Assembly (NCBI GenBank): GCA_017473225.1
Contig: JAFUMG010000041.1
Coordinates: 1-37,103 of the forward strand
Length of the DNA stretch: 37,103 bases
Reading direction: 5' to 3'
Source: Oscillospiraceae bacterium
GTDB lineage: Bacteria > Bacillota > Clostridia > Oscillospirales > Oscillospiraceae
In this document: positions 7,262 through 15,980 of the stretch, in pieces
How the letters are laid out: each line of letters begins with the position of its first letter
Numbering within the stretch: the stretch's first letter is position 1
Notes under the pieces: generated by a model
Told to the model about the DNA's origin: nothing
Databases searched by the model: none
Seen by the model: the letters and a program-made list of their open reading frames with translations, nothing else
Program-made: the position numbers and the translations under genes

Positions 7262-8448
7262 TGCTGTCTTTTAAAATGGCGCTGCGCAGTATCAGCGCCA
7301 ACAAAATGCGGGCAATGCTGACCATGCTGGGCATCATCATCGGCGTCATGGCGCTGGTGGTGCTGGTGAGTCTGGTCAGCGGAGCGACCACGTCGGTCAC
7401 CGACGCGGTGTCCGATCTTGGCAGCAGCCTGATCAGCGTCACCGTCTCTGATGACAAGGGCGCTCCTGTGACCCTGGAAACTTTGGAGGAATGGATGGAT
7501 GAGGAGGAGCTGGGCCTGATCGCCCCGGCGGCCACCGATTCCGTCACCGGCAAGCATGAGGGAGAATATGATTCCGTGACGGTCTATGGCACCACCCCCG
7601 CCTATTACGAGGTGCAGGACCTGCAGCTGTCCATGGGCCGCTGGCTGAAAAGCACCGACCTGGACAATCACAGCTATGTCTGCGTCATCAACGAGACCGC
7701 CGCTGCGGAGCTGATCGGCTATACCGACTGCGTGGGCCAGACACTGTCTCTGGACGGGGTGGAATTCACCGTTGTGGGCATTCTGTCCGACGATGACGAT
7801 TCCCTGACGGCGGTGTTCTCCTCCGGCAGCCTGGTGGCTTACATTCCCTATACCTCTCTGATGCGGCTGTCCGATTCCGTGACCGGGGAGATCACCAGCT
7901 TCTATGTGGCCGCGGCGGAGGGAAGCGCTCTGGATGTGGCGGAAGCCAGAATGGAAGCGCTTCTGCTGGAGCGGTTTGAAGAGGATGAGGATGCCTACAG
8001 TATCTCCTCCCAGGATGTGCTGGAGGATGCCATGAGCAGCATCACCTCCACCCTCACGATTCTGCTGGGCGGCATCGCGGGCATTTCCCTGGTGGTGGGC
8101 GGCATCGGCATCATGAATATCATGCTGGTCACCGTTACCGAGCGTACCCGGGAGATCGGCATCCGCAAGGCCATCGGCGCCAGCCGGGGCACGATCCTGA
8201 CCCAGTTCCTGATAGAAGCGGTGGTATTGTGCATGATGGGCTGCTGCCTGGGTATTTTCCTCAGCTGGGCGATGCTTCAGGCGGTGAATACCGTGGTGGC
8301 CAGCACCGGCATGGCCTTCGGCCTGAACGGCGGCGTGGTGATGATCGCGGTGGTATTCTGCTTCCTCATCGGTGTGGTCTTCGGCCTGTACCCCGCCAAT
8401 AAGGCGGCGAAGATGAAGCCCATCGATGCGCTGCACTATGGAGGATGA
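7261..8448 (+). CDS. MacB-type ABC transporter permease (FtsX domain)
   Basis: This 395-residue membrane protein has the MacB architecture. One N-terminal helix lies at about 17-40 ([20 protein letters not shown]). A roughly 220-residue extracytoplasmic MacB_PCD domain follows. Three C-terminal helices form the FtsX domain, with [20 protein letters not shown] and [12 protein letters not shown] between the second and third helices. These are diagnostic of MacB/YknZ exporters. It pairs with the preceding ATPase (1-base overlap), and the second adaptor starts 4 bases after its stop. The family exports antimicrobial peptides, toxins or macrolides; nothing in the sequence fixes the substrate. Confidence 0.94.
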   Translation: MLSFKMALRSISANKMRAMLTMLGIIIGVMALVVLVSLVSGATTSVTDAVSDLGSSLISVTVSDDKGAPVTLETLEEWMDEEELGLIAPAATDSVTGKHEGEYDSVTVYGTTPAYYEVQDLQLSMGRWLKSTDLDNHSYVCVINETAAAELIGYTDCVGQTLSLDGVEFTVVGILSDDDDSLTAVFSSGSLVAYIPYTSLMRLSDSVTGEITSFYVAAAEGSALDVAEARMEALLLERFEEDEDAYSISSQDVLEDAMSSITSTLTILLGGIAGISLVVGGIGIMNIMLVTVTERTREIGIRKAIGASRGTILTQFLIEAVVLCMMGCCLGIFLSWAMLQAVNTVVASTGMAFGLNGGVVMIAVVFCFLIGVVFGLYPANKAAKMKPIDALHYGG

Positions 8449-8452
8449 CCCA

Positions 8453-10555
8453 ATGATGGATAAAACGAAGAAAAAACAGATCAAGCGGATCATCGCGCTG
8501 GCTTGCGTCGCGGTGGTCGTGGTGCTGCTGGCGGTGATGCCGCTGCTGGCCGCTTCCGACGCGGAAGCCGAGGGCCCCACCGCCAGCATCCTGTCCGGCA
8601 ATGCCGCGATGGGCAGCATTTCCACCGCCGTCAAGGGCGGCGGCACCCTCGCTGAAGAGGAAGCTGTGGAGATCACCGTCCCCAGCGGCGTGATGCTGAA
8701 GGAATTTCTGGTTAAGAACGGCGATACGGTGGCGGAGGGCGATGCCCTGGCGGCAGTGGACCGGGTCAGCGTGATGGACGCCATCACCCAGGTCCAGGAG
8801 ACGCTGGAATATCTGGCGGAGCAGCTCCAGGACGCCCGGGATGAGGAGGTCTCCGATACTGTCACCGCACAGACCGGCGGCCGTGTGAAGATCCTTTACG
8901 CCGAGCCCGGCGACAGCGTCCAGGAGGTCATGCTGGAGCACAGCGCTCTGGCGGTGCTGTCCCTGGACGGCCTGATGGCGGTGAAGCTGGACAGTGGCGG
9001 CGATGTAGCCACCGGCGACAGCGTTTATGTGACCTTTGAGGATGGCACGGAAGTGGAGGGCGTTGTGGAGTCCGCACTGGGCGGCACCGTGGTGGTGACC
9101 GTCGAGGATGAGGGCTATGAGCCCGGCACCACAGTGTACGTCTCCAACGAGGACCGCCGTCTGGGCAGCGGCACGCTGTATATCTACAATGAGTGGCGGG
9201 CCACCGCCTATTCCGGCACGGTTTCCGGGGTGAAGGTGGCGGAGGAAGCCACCGTCTCCTCCGGGGCGACGCTGATGACCCTGACGGATACGGAATTCAC
9301 CGCCCAGTTCCAGACCCTGAGCCAGCAGCGCCGGGAATACGAGGCGCTGATGCTGGAGCTGTTCCGGTTGTACCAGACGGAGGAGGTCCTGGCTCCCTGC
9401 GGCGGCGTGGTCTCCGGCGTGGATGAGGACAGCGCGTTCCTGCTGTCCGACAGCGGCGAGGGCTGGTTCCTGAGCTTCCTCGCCAACGCCCCCAATGGTG
9501 ATGATGAGAAGACCTACAGCAATTACCTGGCCCAGGTGACGCTGACCGGTGAAAACGGCTGGGAGCTGCTGGTGAATCCCCAGAGCCTTGAGATCACCGA
9601 TTATAAGCTCCTGTCCGAGGTGGAGATCGAGACCGCCTTTATGACGGAAGCGGCGGTGTACGCCGGAACGGCGCCGATCTATGAGCTGGTGGAGGGAGAA
9701 TGGCGGCAGATCGAGGCTTCTGAAATCGCGGCGGGAGACATCCTGCTGTTCGCCGGCGATGAGACGGGCAGCTTCGTCTGGGTGGTCCGGATCAGCGGCG
9801 ATGCGGAGACGGAAGAGCCTACGGAGCCGACCGTGCCTGCGGAGCCAGAGGAACCGGTCACGCCTACTGAGCCCACCACTCCCACGGAGCCTGAAAATAC
9901 GGAAGGATCCACAGTGCCCACCATGCCTTCGGAAGGCGGCGTTACCGTGACGCCCGGCCAGAACGGCGGCTATACCGGCTCCTTCCCGGGGATTACCGGC
10001 GGCGATACCGCCGAGGAGGAGACCTTTGAGCTCTATTCTCTGGATGGCACCACGATCATGTCCGTGACCGCCCAGGATCAGATGACCGTTTCCATCACCG
10101 TGGACGAGCTGGATATCGGCAAGCTCACCGAGGGTATGACCGCAGAGGTGAAGCTGGATGCCCTGAAGAATGAGACCTTCACCGCAACGGTCACCGATGT
10201 GGCCACCAGCGGCAGCAGTAAATTCACCGTGGAGCTGACCCTGGACCGGGGAGAGCGGATGCTTTCCGGCATGAACGCCACCGTGACCATCGGCTTGGAC
10301 ACGGCCGCGTCGGTGTTGACGGTTCCTGTGGCGGCCCTGAATGAAAACGGCGGCGAGACCTTTGTCTACACCTCCTATGACGAAAAGTCTGGGGAGCTGG
10401 GGGAGCCCGTCGTGGTGGAGACCGGCATCTCTGACGGCGAAAACGTGGAGATCCTTTCCGGCCTTCAGGAAGGCCAGACCTGTTATTACGCCTATTATGA
10501 CACCCTGGAGCTTTCCACCGCCGTGGAGAGCGGCGGCAGTCTCTTTGGAAGATAA
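8453..10555 (+). CDS. HlyD/MacA-family efflux adaptor (second, larger)
   Basis: This 700-residue membrane-anchored adaptor has an anchor near residues 11-34 and a lipoyl-like half around [21 protein letters not shown] helical hairpin ([14 protein letters not shown]), barrel segments, and a second half near [15 protein letters not shown] follow. Compared with the first adaptor it carries an insertion of about 200 residues after the second lipoyl half. This ends in a Pro/Thr/Glu-rich spacer (repeats of EPT, TPTEP), then the usual C-terminal barrel returns. The start at 8453 is chosen because GGAGG lies 7-8 bases before it; an upstream in-frame ATG at 8426 lies inside the permease gene. It shares segments with the first adaptor ([14 protein letters not shown]), so the two look like diverged paralogues. 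Confidence 0.88.
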   Translation: MMDKTKKKQIKRIIALACVAVVVVLLAVMPLLAASDAEAEGPTASILSGNAAMGSISTAVKGGGTLAEEEAVEITVPSGVMLKEFLVKNGDTVAEGDALAAVDRVSVMDAITQVQETLEYLAEQLQDARDEEVSDTVTAQTGGRVKILYAEPGDSVQEVMLEHSALAVLSLDGLMAVKLDSGGDVATGDSVYVTFEDGTEVEGVVESALGGTVVVTVEDEGYEPGTTVYVSNEDRRLGSGTLYIYNEWRATAYSGTVSGVKVAEEATVSSGATLMTLTDTEFTAQFQTLSQQRREYEALMLELFRLYQTEEVLAPCGGVVSGVDEDSAFLLSDSGEGWFLSFLANAPNGDDEKTYSNYLAQVTLTGENGWELLVNPQSLEITDYKLLSEVEIETAFMTEAAVYAGTAPIYELVEGEWRQIEASEIAAGDILLFAGDETGSFVWVVRISGDAETEEPTEPTVPAEPEEPVTPTEPTTPTEPENTEGSTVPTMPSEGGVTVTPGQNGGYTGSFPGITGGDTAEEETFELYSLDGTTIMSVTAQDQMTVSITVDELDIGKLTEGMTAEVKLDALKNETFTATVTDVATSGSSKFTVELTLDRGERMLSGMNATVTIGLDTAASVLTVPVAALNENGGETFVYTSYDEKSGELGEPVVVETGISDGENVEILSGLQEGQTCYYAYYDTLELSTAVESGGSLFGR

Positions 10556-10556
10556 A

Positions 10557-10587
10557 CGAAAAGGGCACCTGAAAAGGTGTCCTTTTT
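10557..10587 (+). terminator. Terminator of the efflux operon
   Basis: The stem GGGCACCT / AGGTGTCC with a GAAA loop is followed by TTTTT. It starts a few bases after the stop of the second adaptor. Confidence 0.88.
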
Positions 10588-10652
10588 CGAGCCTTGGAAG
10601 CAGTAGCGTAGGGCCGCGTATCGGGATAACACGCCGCGTGGCAGAAACCCGG

Positions 10653-10681
10653 TTGACAGTTTCGTGATTTGCGGGTATAGT
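10653..10681 (+). promoter_or_regulatory. Strong sigma-A promoter for the DUF362 gene
   Basis: TTGACA (10653-10658), a 17-base spacer and TATAGT (10676-10681) are close to perfect consensus. AAAGGAGG follows shortly before the ATG at 10711. Confidence 0.9.
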
Positions 10682-10710
10682 TATATTATATAACACAAAG
10701 GAGGATACAT

Positions 10711-11814
10711 ATGGCATCCAAGGTATATTTCACCAATTTCAGAACCACTTACCGGGAAAATCTGCCCCAGAAGCTGGCGCGGCTGGTCAAAAAGGCCGGA
10801 ATACTGGAGGGCATCGACTTTGAAAACAAATACACCGCCATTAAGATCCATTTCGGCGAGCCGGGCAACCTGGCTTACCTGCGTCCCAATTACGCCAAGG
10901 TCATCGTGGACCTGATCAAGGGTGCCGGCGGCAAGGTGTTCCTGACTGACTGCAATACCCTCTATGTGGGCCGCCGGAAAAACGCGCTGGACCATCTGGA
11001 AGCGGCCTATGAAAACGGCTATAACCCCTTCACCACCGGCTGCCATGTGATCATCGCCGACGGCCTGAAGGGCACCGACGAGGTGCTGGTGCCCATTGAC
11101 GGCGACTATGTGAAGGAAGCCAAGATCGGCCGGGCTGTGATGGACGCGGATATCGTCATTTCCATGAACCACTTCAAGGGCCACGAGGCCACCGGCTTCG
11201 GCGGCGCGCTGAAGAATTTGGGCATGGGCTGCGGTTCCCGGGCCGGCAAGATGGAGATGCACTCCGCCGGCAAGCCTGTGGTCCTCAAGGGCCAGTGCGT
11301 CGGCTGCGGCGCCTGCGCGAAGATCTGCGCCCACAGCGCCATCACCATCGCGGACAAGAAGGCCTCCATCGACCATAACAAATGCGTCGGCTGCGGCCGC
11401 TGCATCGGCATCTGCCCCATGGACGCCGCTGTGGCAGCCAACGATGAATCCAACGACATCCTCAACTGCAAGATTGCGGAGTATGCCCTGGCTGTCATCA
11501 AGGACCGCCCCAATTTCCACATCAGCCTGGTGGTGGATGTATCTCCCAACTGTGACTGCCACGCGGAAAACGATGTGCCCATCGTGCCCAATGTGGGTAT
11601 GTTCGCGTCCTTTGACCCGGTGGCGCTGGATGTGGCCTGTGCCGATGCCGTGAACCGCCAGAGCGTCATCTCCGGCAGTGTGCTCGATGAGCTCCCCAAG
11701 CCCCACAATGACCACTTCACCAACAGCCACCCGGAGACCAACTGGCGCTCCGCCGTGGACCACGCGGTCAAGCTGGGCATGGGCAGCAAGGAATATGAAT
11801 TGATCGAGATCTGA
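10711..11814 (+). CDS. DUF362 domain protein with two 4Fe-4S clusters
   Basis: This 367-residue protein has a DUF362 N-terminal region (KVYFTNFRTT, then AIKIHFGEPGNLAYLRP). A ferredoxin-like pair of cluster motifs follows at about 190-235: CVGCGACAKIC then CVGCGRCIGIC, each CxxCxxCxxxC. No signal peptide or membrane segment is seen, so it is a cytoplasmic iron-sulfur protein. Proteins of this class are common in strict anaerobes, but their reaction is not established; electron transfer is likely. It stands alone between its own promoter and a strong terminator, with no neighbour that would define its partner. Confidence 0.9.
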   Translation: MASKVYFTNFRTTYRENLPQKLARLVKKAGILEGIDFENKYTAIKIHFGEPGNLAYLRPNYAKVIVDLIKGAGGKVFLTDCNTLYVGRRKNALDHLEAAYENGYNPFTTGCHVIIADGLKGTDEVLVPIDGDYVKEAKIGRAVMDADIVISMNHFKGHEATGFGGALKNLGMGCGSRAGKMEMHSAGKPVVLKGQCVGCGACAKICAHSAITIADKKASIDHNKCVGCGRCIGICPMDAAVAANDESNDILNCKIAEYALAVIKDRPNFHISLVVDVSPNCDCHAENDVPIVPNVGMFASFDPVALDVACADAVNRQSVISGSVLDELPKPHNDHFTNSHPETNWRSAVDHAVKLGMGSKEYELIEI

Positions 11815-11820
11815 TATCAT

Positions 11821-11850
11821 TAAGAGGACACCCGGAAGGGTGTCCTCTTA
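11821..11850. terminator. Perfect 13-bp hairpin after the DUF362 gene
   Basis: TAAGAGGACACCC and its exact complement flank a GGAA loop, starting 6 bases after the stop. The stem is strong but the U tract on the plus strand is short, so it may work with low U-run dependence or in both directions. Confidence 0.75.
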
Positions 11851-11869
11851 GTGTGTCAAAGAATAAGAT

Positions 11870-11980
11870 GTCATTGCGAACCAGCCCGCATTGAATTGTG
11901 GTATGGCTGCCACCGGCAGCCATAATCATACTGATTCGCTGCGCGGAGCACCACTAGTGTGGCAATCCCCTAAATAGAAG
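11870..11980 (-). repeat. Dispersed repeat, long form (copy A)
   Basis: This 111-bp sequence runs from GTCATTGCGAACCAG to CTAAATAGAAG. Read on the minus strand it matches 34739-34846 along nearly its whole length; the differences are a base change and a few small indels. It is rich in internal inverted repeats (for example GGCTGCC ... GGCAGCC). It lies in a gene-free stretch between a terminator and the rpiR terminator. Confidence 0.88.
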
Positions 11981-12024
11981 GGAAATACCCAGATTATGTG
12001 TTTAAAATGTTTGAAAATCAGGGG

Positions 12025-12061
12025 GATTCCCACGCCAGTGTGCGCACTGGCTCGGAATGAC
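12025..12061 (-). repeat. Dispersed palindromic repeat, short form (copy B)
   Basis: This 37-bp hairpin unit runs from GATTCCCACGCCAGTG to GCTCGGAATGAC. It is the reverse complement of 34661-34697 with two differences. Its core CCAGTGTGCGCACTGG is a perfect 16-bp palindrome. It sits 44 bp from copy A. The outer bases resemble the ends of the long form, so short and long forms appear to be one family. Confidence 0.88.
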
Positions 12062-12080
12062 ATGTTTCTTAAGAGTCTCA

Positions 12081-12113
12081 AAAACACCCTGTTCTTGCAG
12101 TACAGGGTGTTTT
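12081..12113 (-). terminator. Terminator of the rpiR-type gene
   Basis: A 12-bp stem (AAAACACCCTGT with its complement) and a 9-base loop are followed on the minus strand by a U run. It begins 3 bases after the stop codon of the regulator at 12116. Confidence 0.85.
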
Positions 12114-12115
12114 CA

Positions 12116-12982
12116 TCAATAACGGCCCGGCAGGGGATAGGGGTCCTGATAGATGGACGTGATGCGGTTCCGGGCGCAGTATTCGTGGAACAGCACGTCC
12201 ACGATGAACAGCTGGCTGACCTTCGCCGCGATGGAGCCCTGCTGATGGGGCGCTTCGTTGGCGCCGCAGATCAGCACCAGATCCGCCAGCTCCGCGCCGG
12301 GGGAATTGGGGAAGCGGGTCACCAGGATCAGCTTCGCTTCGCTGTGCCGCAGGATCTCGCCCACCTCATTCAGTTCCCGGATATTGCCGGAGAAGGAGAA
12401 GTAGAGCACCACATCGTGCTTGCCCAGAAGGCGGGCGGTGTCAAACTGCAGATTGGCGTTGGAAATATAGTGGAACTTGGGGCTGACGCAGGTGAAGCGG
12501 CCCCAGGTATCCTCCGCGACGATGGAGGAATTGCCCTGGCCGAAGCAGAATATGCTGTTCGCCTGGCTGAGCAGGTCCACAGCTTCATCGATGCGGGACA
12601 GGTCCAGCTCCTTCAGTGTCTGCTGGAGGGCGTCGATGCTGATGTTGCAGAGCTTGCGGCTCTTCTGGTCGAGAGAATCGGTGGGCAGGACCGTGCTGTA
12701 CAGGTCGATGCCCGTCACCTGCGTGTCGGAGCTGGAGATGGACTGGACCACAGCCAGCTTGAATTCATTGAAGCTGCCGCAGCCCACGCTGTGGCAGAAG
12801 CGGCTGATGGTGGCTTCACTGACGTCGCTGGCGGCGGCCAGCTCGGAGATGCTCTGCAGATGGACCTGCTGCTTGTGCCGCAGGATATAATCGGCTACCT
12901 TGGTCTCGGATTTGGTCAGGGTATTGTAGGAACGGATGAGGGTACTGAATATATCCTCATTCCGCAGGGAGCGTTTGTTCAT
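12116..12982 (-). CDS. RpiR/MurR-family transcriptional regulator
   Basis: This 288-residue protein has an N-terminal RpiR-type helix-turn-helix at about 1-80 (TKSETKVADYILRH and SELAAASDVSEATISRFCHSVG). A C-terminal SIS sugar-phosphate-binding domain at about 115-260 contains FCFGQGNSS and YFSFSGNIRELNEV. Such regulators sense phosphosugars, for example in amino-sugar or murein recycling. The ATG at 12982 is chosen because GGGGGAG lies 6 bases before it; an upstream in-frame codon would overlap gltX. It follows gltX by 13 bp in the same direction and is probably co-transcribed, an unusual partner for a tRNA synthetase. The target operon is not next to it. Confidence 0.88.
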   Translation of the reverse strand: MNKRSLRNEDIFSTLIRSYNTLTKSETKVADYILRHKQQVHLQSISELAAASDVSEATISRFCHSVGCGSFNEFKLAVVQSISSSDTQVTGIDLYSTVLPTDSLDQKSRKLCNISIDALQQTLKELDLSRIDEAVDLLSQANSIFCFGQGNSSIVAEDTWGRFTCVSPKFHYISNANLQFDTARLLGKHDVVLYFSFSGNIRELNEVGEILRHSEAKLILVTRFPNSPGAELADLVLICGANEAPHQQGSIAAKVSQLFIVDVLFHEYCARNRITSIYQDPYPLPGRY

Positions 12983-12995
12983 CAGGCTCCCCCGA

Positions 12996-14642
12996 TCAGG
13001 CGAGGGAGGCGATGGCGTCACGGATCCGCTGGATGGTGCGCTCGCTGCCCAGGATCTGCATGACGGTGTAGAGGTCGGGGGAATTGGTCTTGCCGGTGAC
13101 GGCTACACGGATCATGGTGGAAATGTCGGCAACGGTGCCCTTGTAAGCGGCGGGGTCTGCCTTGTAGGCCTTCATGTCGGTGGTGAAGCCCATGTCGGTG
13201 GTGATGGCCTTGACCTTATCGAACCAGACGCCGGAGTCGTCGCCGATGTCGAAGGAGGCCAGGAAGCGGTTCAGCACGTCGGTAACGACGGTTTTGTCAA
13301 ACTTCTCGTCGAACACGGGGGCATCCAGATACTCGTCATAGAAGAAGCCCATATAGTCCTTGGCGTCCTTCCAGACAGCCAGGTCCTTGCGGGGCTTCTT
13401 GCCGCCGCGGCCGATGGCGAGGATCCTGGTCGCGTAGGCAGGATCGGCTTCCAGCTTCTCGCCGAAGCCGGGATCGAATTCTTTTGCCCACTCCGTCAGC
13501 AGGCCGTAGACTTCCTCGGCGGTCATTCTGGAGATGACATTCTTGGAGACGTCGGTCAGCTTGGCGTAGTCGAAGAGGGAGCCAGCGGGGTTCAGCTTCT
13601 TGGGGCTGAACTTGAAGCTTTCGGCAGGGGCGTCGGGATTGGCACGGCGCCAGTCCTCAAAGTTGGAGTTCAGGATGGTCATGATGTATTCGTACACAGC
13701 CTTGACGGGGAAGCCTTCGGCCTTGTAGAAGGTCAGGGCCAGCTCCGGATCCTTCCGCTTGGAGAGCTTCCGCTTGGAGGAGCCGTCCATCTTCATCAGC
13801 GGTCCGATGTGGACATACTTGGGCAGCTTAAAACCCAGAGCCTTGAACAGCTGGATGTGGAAGGGCAGGGTGGGCAGCCACTCGTCACCCCGGACCACAT
13901 GGGTGGTGCGCATCAGATGATCGTCCACCGCGTGGGCGAAGTGGTAGGTGGGGATGCCGTCGGACTTCAGCAGCACATGGTCCACGTTGTTCTCGGTGAT
14001 GGTCAGCTTGCCCTTGACCAGATCGTCGAATTTGAACTGGTTCTCGATGGAGCCGGTGGAGCGGAAACGCAGCACCCAGGGGTTGCCCGCGTCCAGCTGG
14101 GCCTGGATGTCCTCCATGGAGCGGTCACGCCACATGGCATAGGGGCCGTAGTAGCCGGTGGTCTCCTTGGCGGCTTCCTGCTTTTCACGCATGGCGGCCA
14201 GCTCCTCCTCGGTGCAGAAGCAGGGATAGGCCTGGCCCTCGGAAACCAGCTTCTTGGCGTAGACATGGTAGATGGCGGCACGTTGGCGCTGACGGTAGGG
14301 ACCGTAGAGGCCCGCGTCGCCGTCGATGGTGGCGCCCTCGTCGAACTGGATGCCATAGTGCTTCAGGGTGTTGATCAGAACCTCCACCGCGCCGGGGACC
14401 TCCCGCTTGGCGTCGGTGTCTTCGACGCGCAGGAACAGAACGCCGCCGCTCTGGTGGGCCATCCGCTCGGAGGTCAGGCCCTGGACCAGGTTGCCCAGAT
14501 GGACAAAGCCGGTGGGAGAGGGGGCCATACGGGTGATGACCGCGCCTTCGGGATAGTTCCGGGGCGGGAACTTTTCCTCCAGGGACTCGGGGGTGTCGGT
14601 CACATCGGGAAACAGGATTTCGGCTAAAACTTTATAATCCAT
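12996..14642 (-). CDS. gltX: Glutamyl-tRNA synthetase
   Basis: This 548-residue cytoplasmic class I synthetase charges tRNA-Glu. The HIGH-type motif is APSPTGFVHLGN near residue 42, and the KMSKS-type motif is KRKLSKRKD near residue 288. The zinc-region CFCTEEELA and the anticodon-binding C-terminal helices are also visible. Its length is longer than the typical 460-500 residues, because of a short N-terminal extension and an insertion in the C-terminal half. Clostridial GltX may also misacylate tRNA-Gln for transamidation; the sequence does not decide this. The predicted promoter is 14846-14874, and the leader between it and the ATG contains a MITE-like element. Confidence 0.95.
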   Translation of the reverse strand: MDYKVLAEILFPDVTDTPESLEEKFPPRNYPEGAVITRMAPSPTGFVHLGNLVQGLTSERMAHQSGGVLFLRVEDTDAKREVPGAVEVLINTLKHYGIQFDEGATIDGDAGLYGPYRQRQRAAIYHVYAKKLVSEGQAYPCFCTEEELAAMREKQEAAKETTGYYGPYAMWRDRSMEDIQAQLDAGNPWVLRFRSTGSIENQFKFDDLVKGKLTITENNVDHVLLKSDGIPTYHFAHAVDDHLMRTTHVVRGDEWLPTLPFHIQLFKALGFKLPKYVHIGPLMKMDGSSKRKLSKRKDPELALTFYKAEGFPVKAVYEYIMTILNSNFEDWRRANPDAPAESFKFSPKKLNPAGSLFDYAKLTDVSKNVISRMTAEEVYGLLTEWAKEFDPGFGEKLEADPAYATRILAIGRGGKKPRKDLAVWKDAKDYMGFFYDEYLDAPVFDEKFDKTVVTDVLNRFLASFDIGDDSGVWFDKVKAITTDMGFTTDMKAYKADPAAYKGTVADISTMIRVAVTGKTNSPDLYTVMQILGSERTIQRIRDAIASLA

Positions 14643-14661
14643 AGAAATCTACCTCTATTCC

Positions 14662-14830
14662 ATAGGGCACCTCTAAAAACTCCCCTTTTGTGATTTGGAC
14701 GGATCTTTGCCCCCAACTTTGCATTGCGAAAATCCCGCAATACACAAAGTATTCCGGAATTTCCGCAACTTGATTTGGAGCCAAATCTCTTGCCCAAATC
14801 ATCAAAAAAGAGTTTTTAGAGGTTGCCTAT
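14662..14830. mobile_element. MITE-like element with ~34-bp terminal inverted repeats
   Basis: This 169-bp non-coding unit starts with ATAGGGCACCTCTAAAAACT. Its other end reads, on the minus strand, ATAGGCAACCTCTAAAAACT. The arms stay similar for about 34 bp, to TGATTTGG. The interior has a further inverted repeat around TTGCGAAAATCCCGCAA. No transposase is encoded, so it fits a miniature inverted-repeat element mobilised in trans. A third copy of the terminus occurs at 19298-19316. Confidence 0.75.
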
Positions 14831-14845
14831 AATTTCATATCATAC

Positions 14846-14874
14846 AATATACCACTTACCGTTGCCAATGTCAA
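14846..14874 (-). promoter_or_regulatory. Predicted gltX promoter
   Basis: On the minus strand TTGACA (14869-14874), a 17-base spacer and TATATT (14846-14851) give a strong sigma-A promoter. Transcription would start near 14839, so the MITE-like element lies inside the leader of the gltX mRNA. Confidence 0.85.
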
Positions 14875-14882
14875 TTTTTACG

Positions 14883-14911
14883 TTGCGTTTTTCTTGGGCG
14901 TGTGATATGAT
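14883..14911 (+). promoter_or_regulatory. Predicted trpS promoter
   Basis: TTGCGT (14883-14888), a 17-base spacer and TATGAT (14906-14911) lie back to back with the gltX promoter; the -35 boxes are 8 bp apart. No T-box antiterminator motif is visible in the short leader. Confidence 0.75.
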
Positions 14912-14952
14912 GTGGGAAGAAAATGATATCACCTGATTGAGAGGTTATTGAG

Positions 14953-15960
14953 ATGGAAGAAACTGTTGTTAAGAAGAGAATGCTCTCCGGCATCCAGCCC
15001 TCCGGCGATCTGCACCTGGGTAATTATCTGGGCGCCATCAAGAACTGGAGCGCCCGGTCCGATAACTATGACTGCTTTTACTTTATGGCGGATATGCACA
15101 CCATCACCGTGCGCCAGACCCCTGCGGACCTGCGCCGCCGGACCCTGGAGCAGCTGGCACAGTATATTGCCTGCGGCCTGGACCCGGAGAAGAACACCCT
15201 GTTCATCCAGAGCCATGTCCACCAGCACGCGGAGCTGGGCTGGGTCCTGAACTGCTATACCATGTTCGGCGAGCTGAGCCGCATGACCCAGTTCAAGGAC
15301 AAGTCCGCCAAGCACGCCGAGAACATCAACGGCGGCCTGTTTACCTATCCCGCCCTGATGGCGGCGGATATCCTGCTGTACCAGCCCGACCTGGTGCCCG
15401 TGGGCCACGACCAGAAGCAGCATTGCGAGCTGACCCGGGACGTTGCCCAGCGGTTCAACGGCATCTACGGCGATGTGTTCAAGGTCCCCGAGCCCTACAT
15501 CCCCGAGACCGGCGCCCGGATCATGAGCCTGAACGCCCCCGACAGCAAGATGAGTAAGTCCATGCCCGAGGGCTGCGTGTTCCTGATGGAGAAGCCCGAG
15601 GACATCCAGCGCAAGTTCAAGCGTGCCATCACCGACTCCGACACGGAAAACTGCGTCCGTTTCGACCCGGAGAACAAGCCCGGCGTTGCCAACCTGATGA
15701 GCATCTATTCCGCCGTCACCGGCAAGAGCTTTGCCGAGATTGAAGCTGAGTTTGCTGGCAAGGGCTACGGCGCCTTCAAGCCCGTGGTGGGCGACGCGGT
15801 CATCGAGCATCTGCGTCCCATCCGGGAGGAGGCCTCCAAGATCATGAAGGATAAGGCCTATCTGGAATCCGTCTACCGGGCCGGCGCGGAGAAGGCAAGC
15901 TATGTGGCGGAGAAGACCCTGCGTAAGGTCTATAAGAAGGTCGGCTTCGTCGCCAGATAA
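14953..15960 (+). CDS. trpS: Tryptophanyl-tRNA synthetase
   Basis: This 335-residue cytoplasmic class I synthetase charges tRNA-Trp. The HIGH-type motif is in PSGDLHLGNYLGAI at 16-29, the KMSKS motif in DSKMSKSMPEG near residue 197. AADILLYQPDLVPVGHDQ is a clear TrpRS signature in the Rossmann fold. The length matches bacterial TrpRS. It is divergent from gltX. A small membrane-protein gene starts 20 bp after its stop and is probably co-transcribed up to the terminator at 16239. Confidence 0.97.
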   Translation: MEETVVKKRMLSGIQPSGDLHLGNYLGAIKNWSARSDNYDCFYFMADMHTITVRQTPADLRRRTLEQLAQYIACGLDPEKNTLFIQSHVHQHAELGWVLNCYTMFGELSRMTQFKDKSAKHAENINGGLFTYPALMAADILLYQPDLVPVGHDQKQHCELTRDVAQRFNGIYGDVFKVPEPYIPETGARIMSLNAPDSKMSKSMPEGCVFLMEKPEDIQRKFKRAITDSDTENCVRFDPENKPGVANLMSIYSAVTGKSFAEIEAEFAGKGYGAFKPVVGDAVIEHLRPIREEASKIMKDKAYLESVYRAGAEKASYVAEKTLRKVYKKVGFVAR

Positions 15961-15980
15961 TGGTCCACAGGGAGAACGAT

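Noticed and set aside
6919-10717. Two long minus-strand frames (648 and 783 codons) antisense to the efflux operon
   Set aside because: Same reason: low-complexity shadow frames opposite clear transporter genes.
11870-12061. CRISPR array or tRNA-like remnant
   Set aside because: Only two units of different length with unrelated spacing are present, and no cloverleaf can be drawn.
12996-13021. Upstream in-frame start for the rpiR-type gene
   Set aside because: It would overlap gltX and has no ribosome binding site, whereas GGGGGAG precedes the ATG at 12982.
14643-14952. T-box riboswitch upstream of gltX or trpS
   Set aside because: No conserved T-box sequence or antiterminator is visible; the gltX leader is explained by a MITE-like element and the trpS leader is only about 35 bases.
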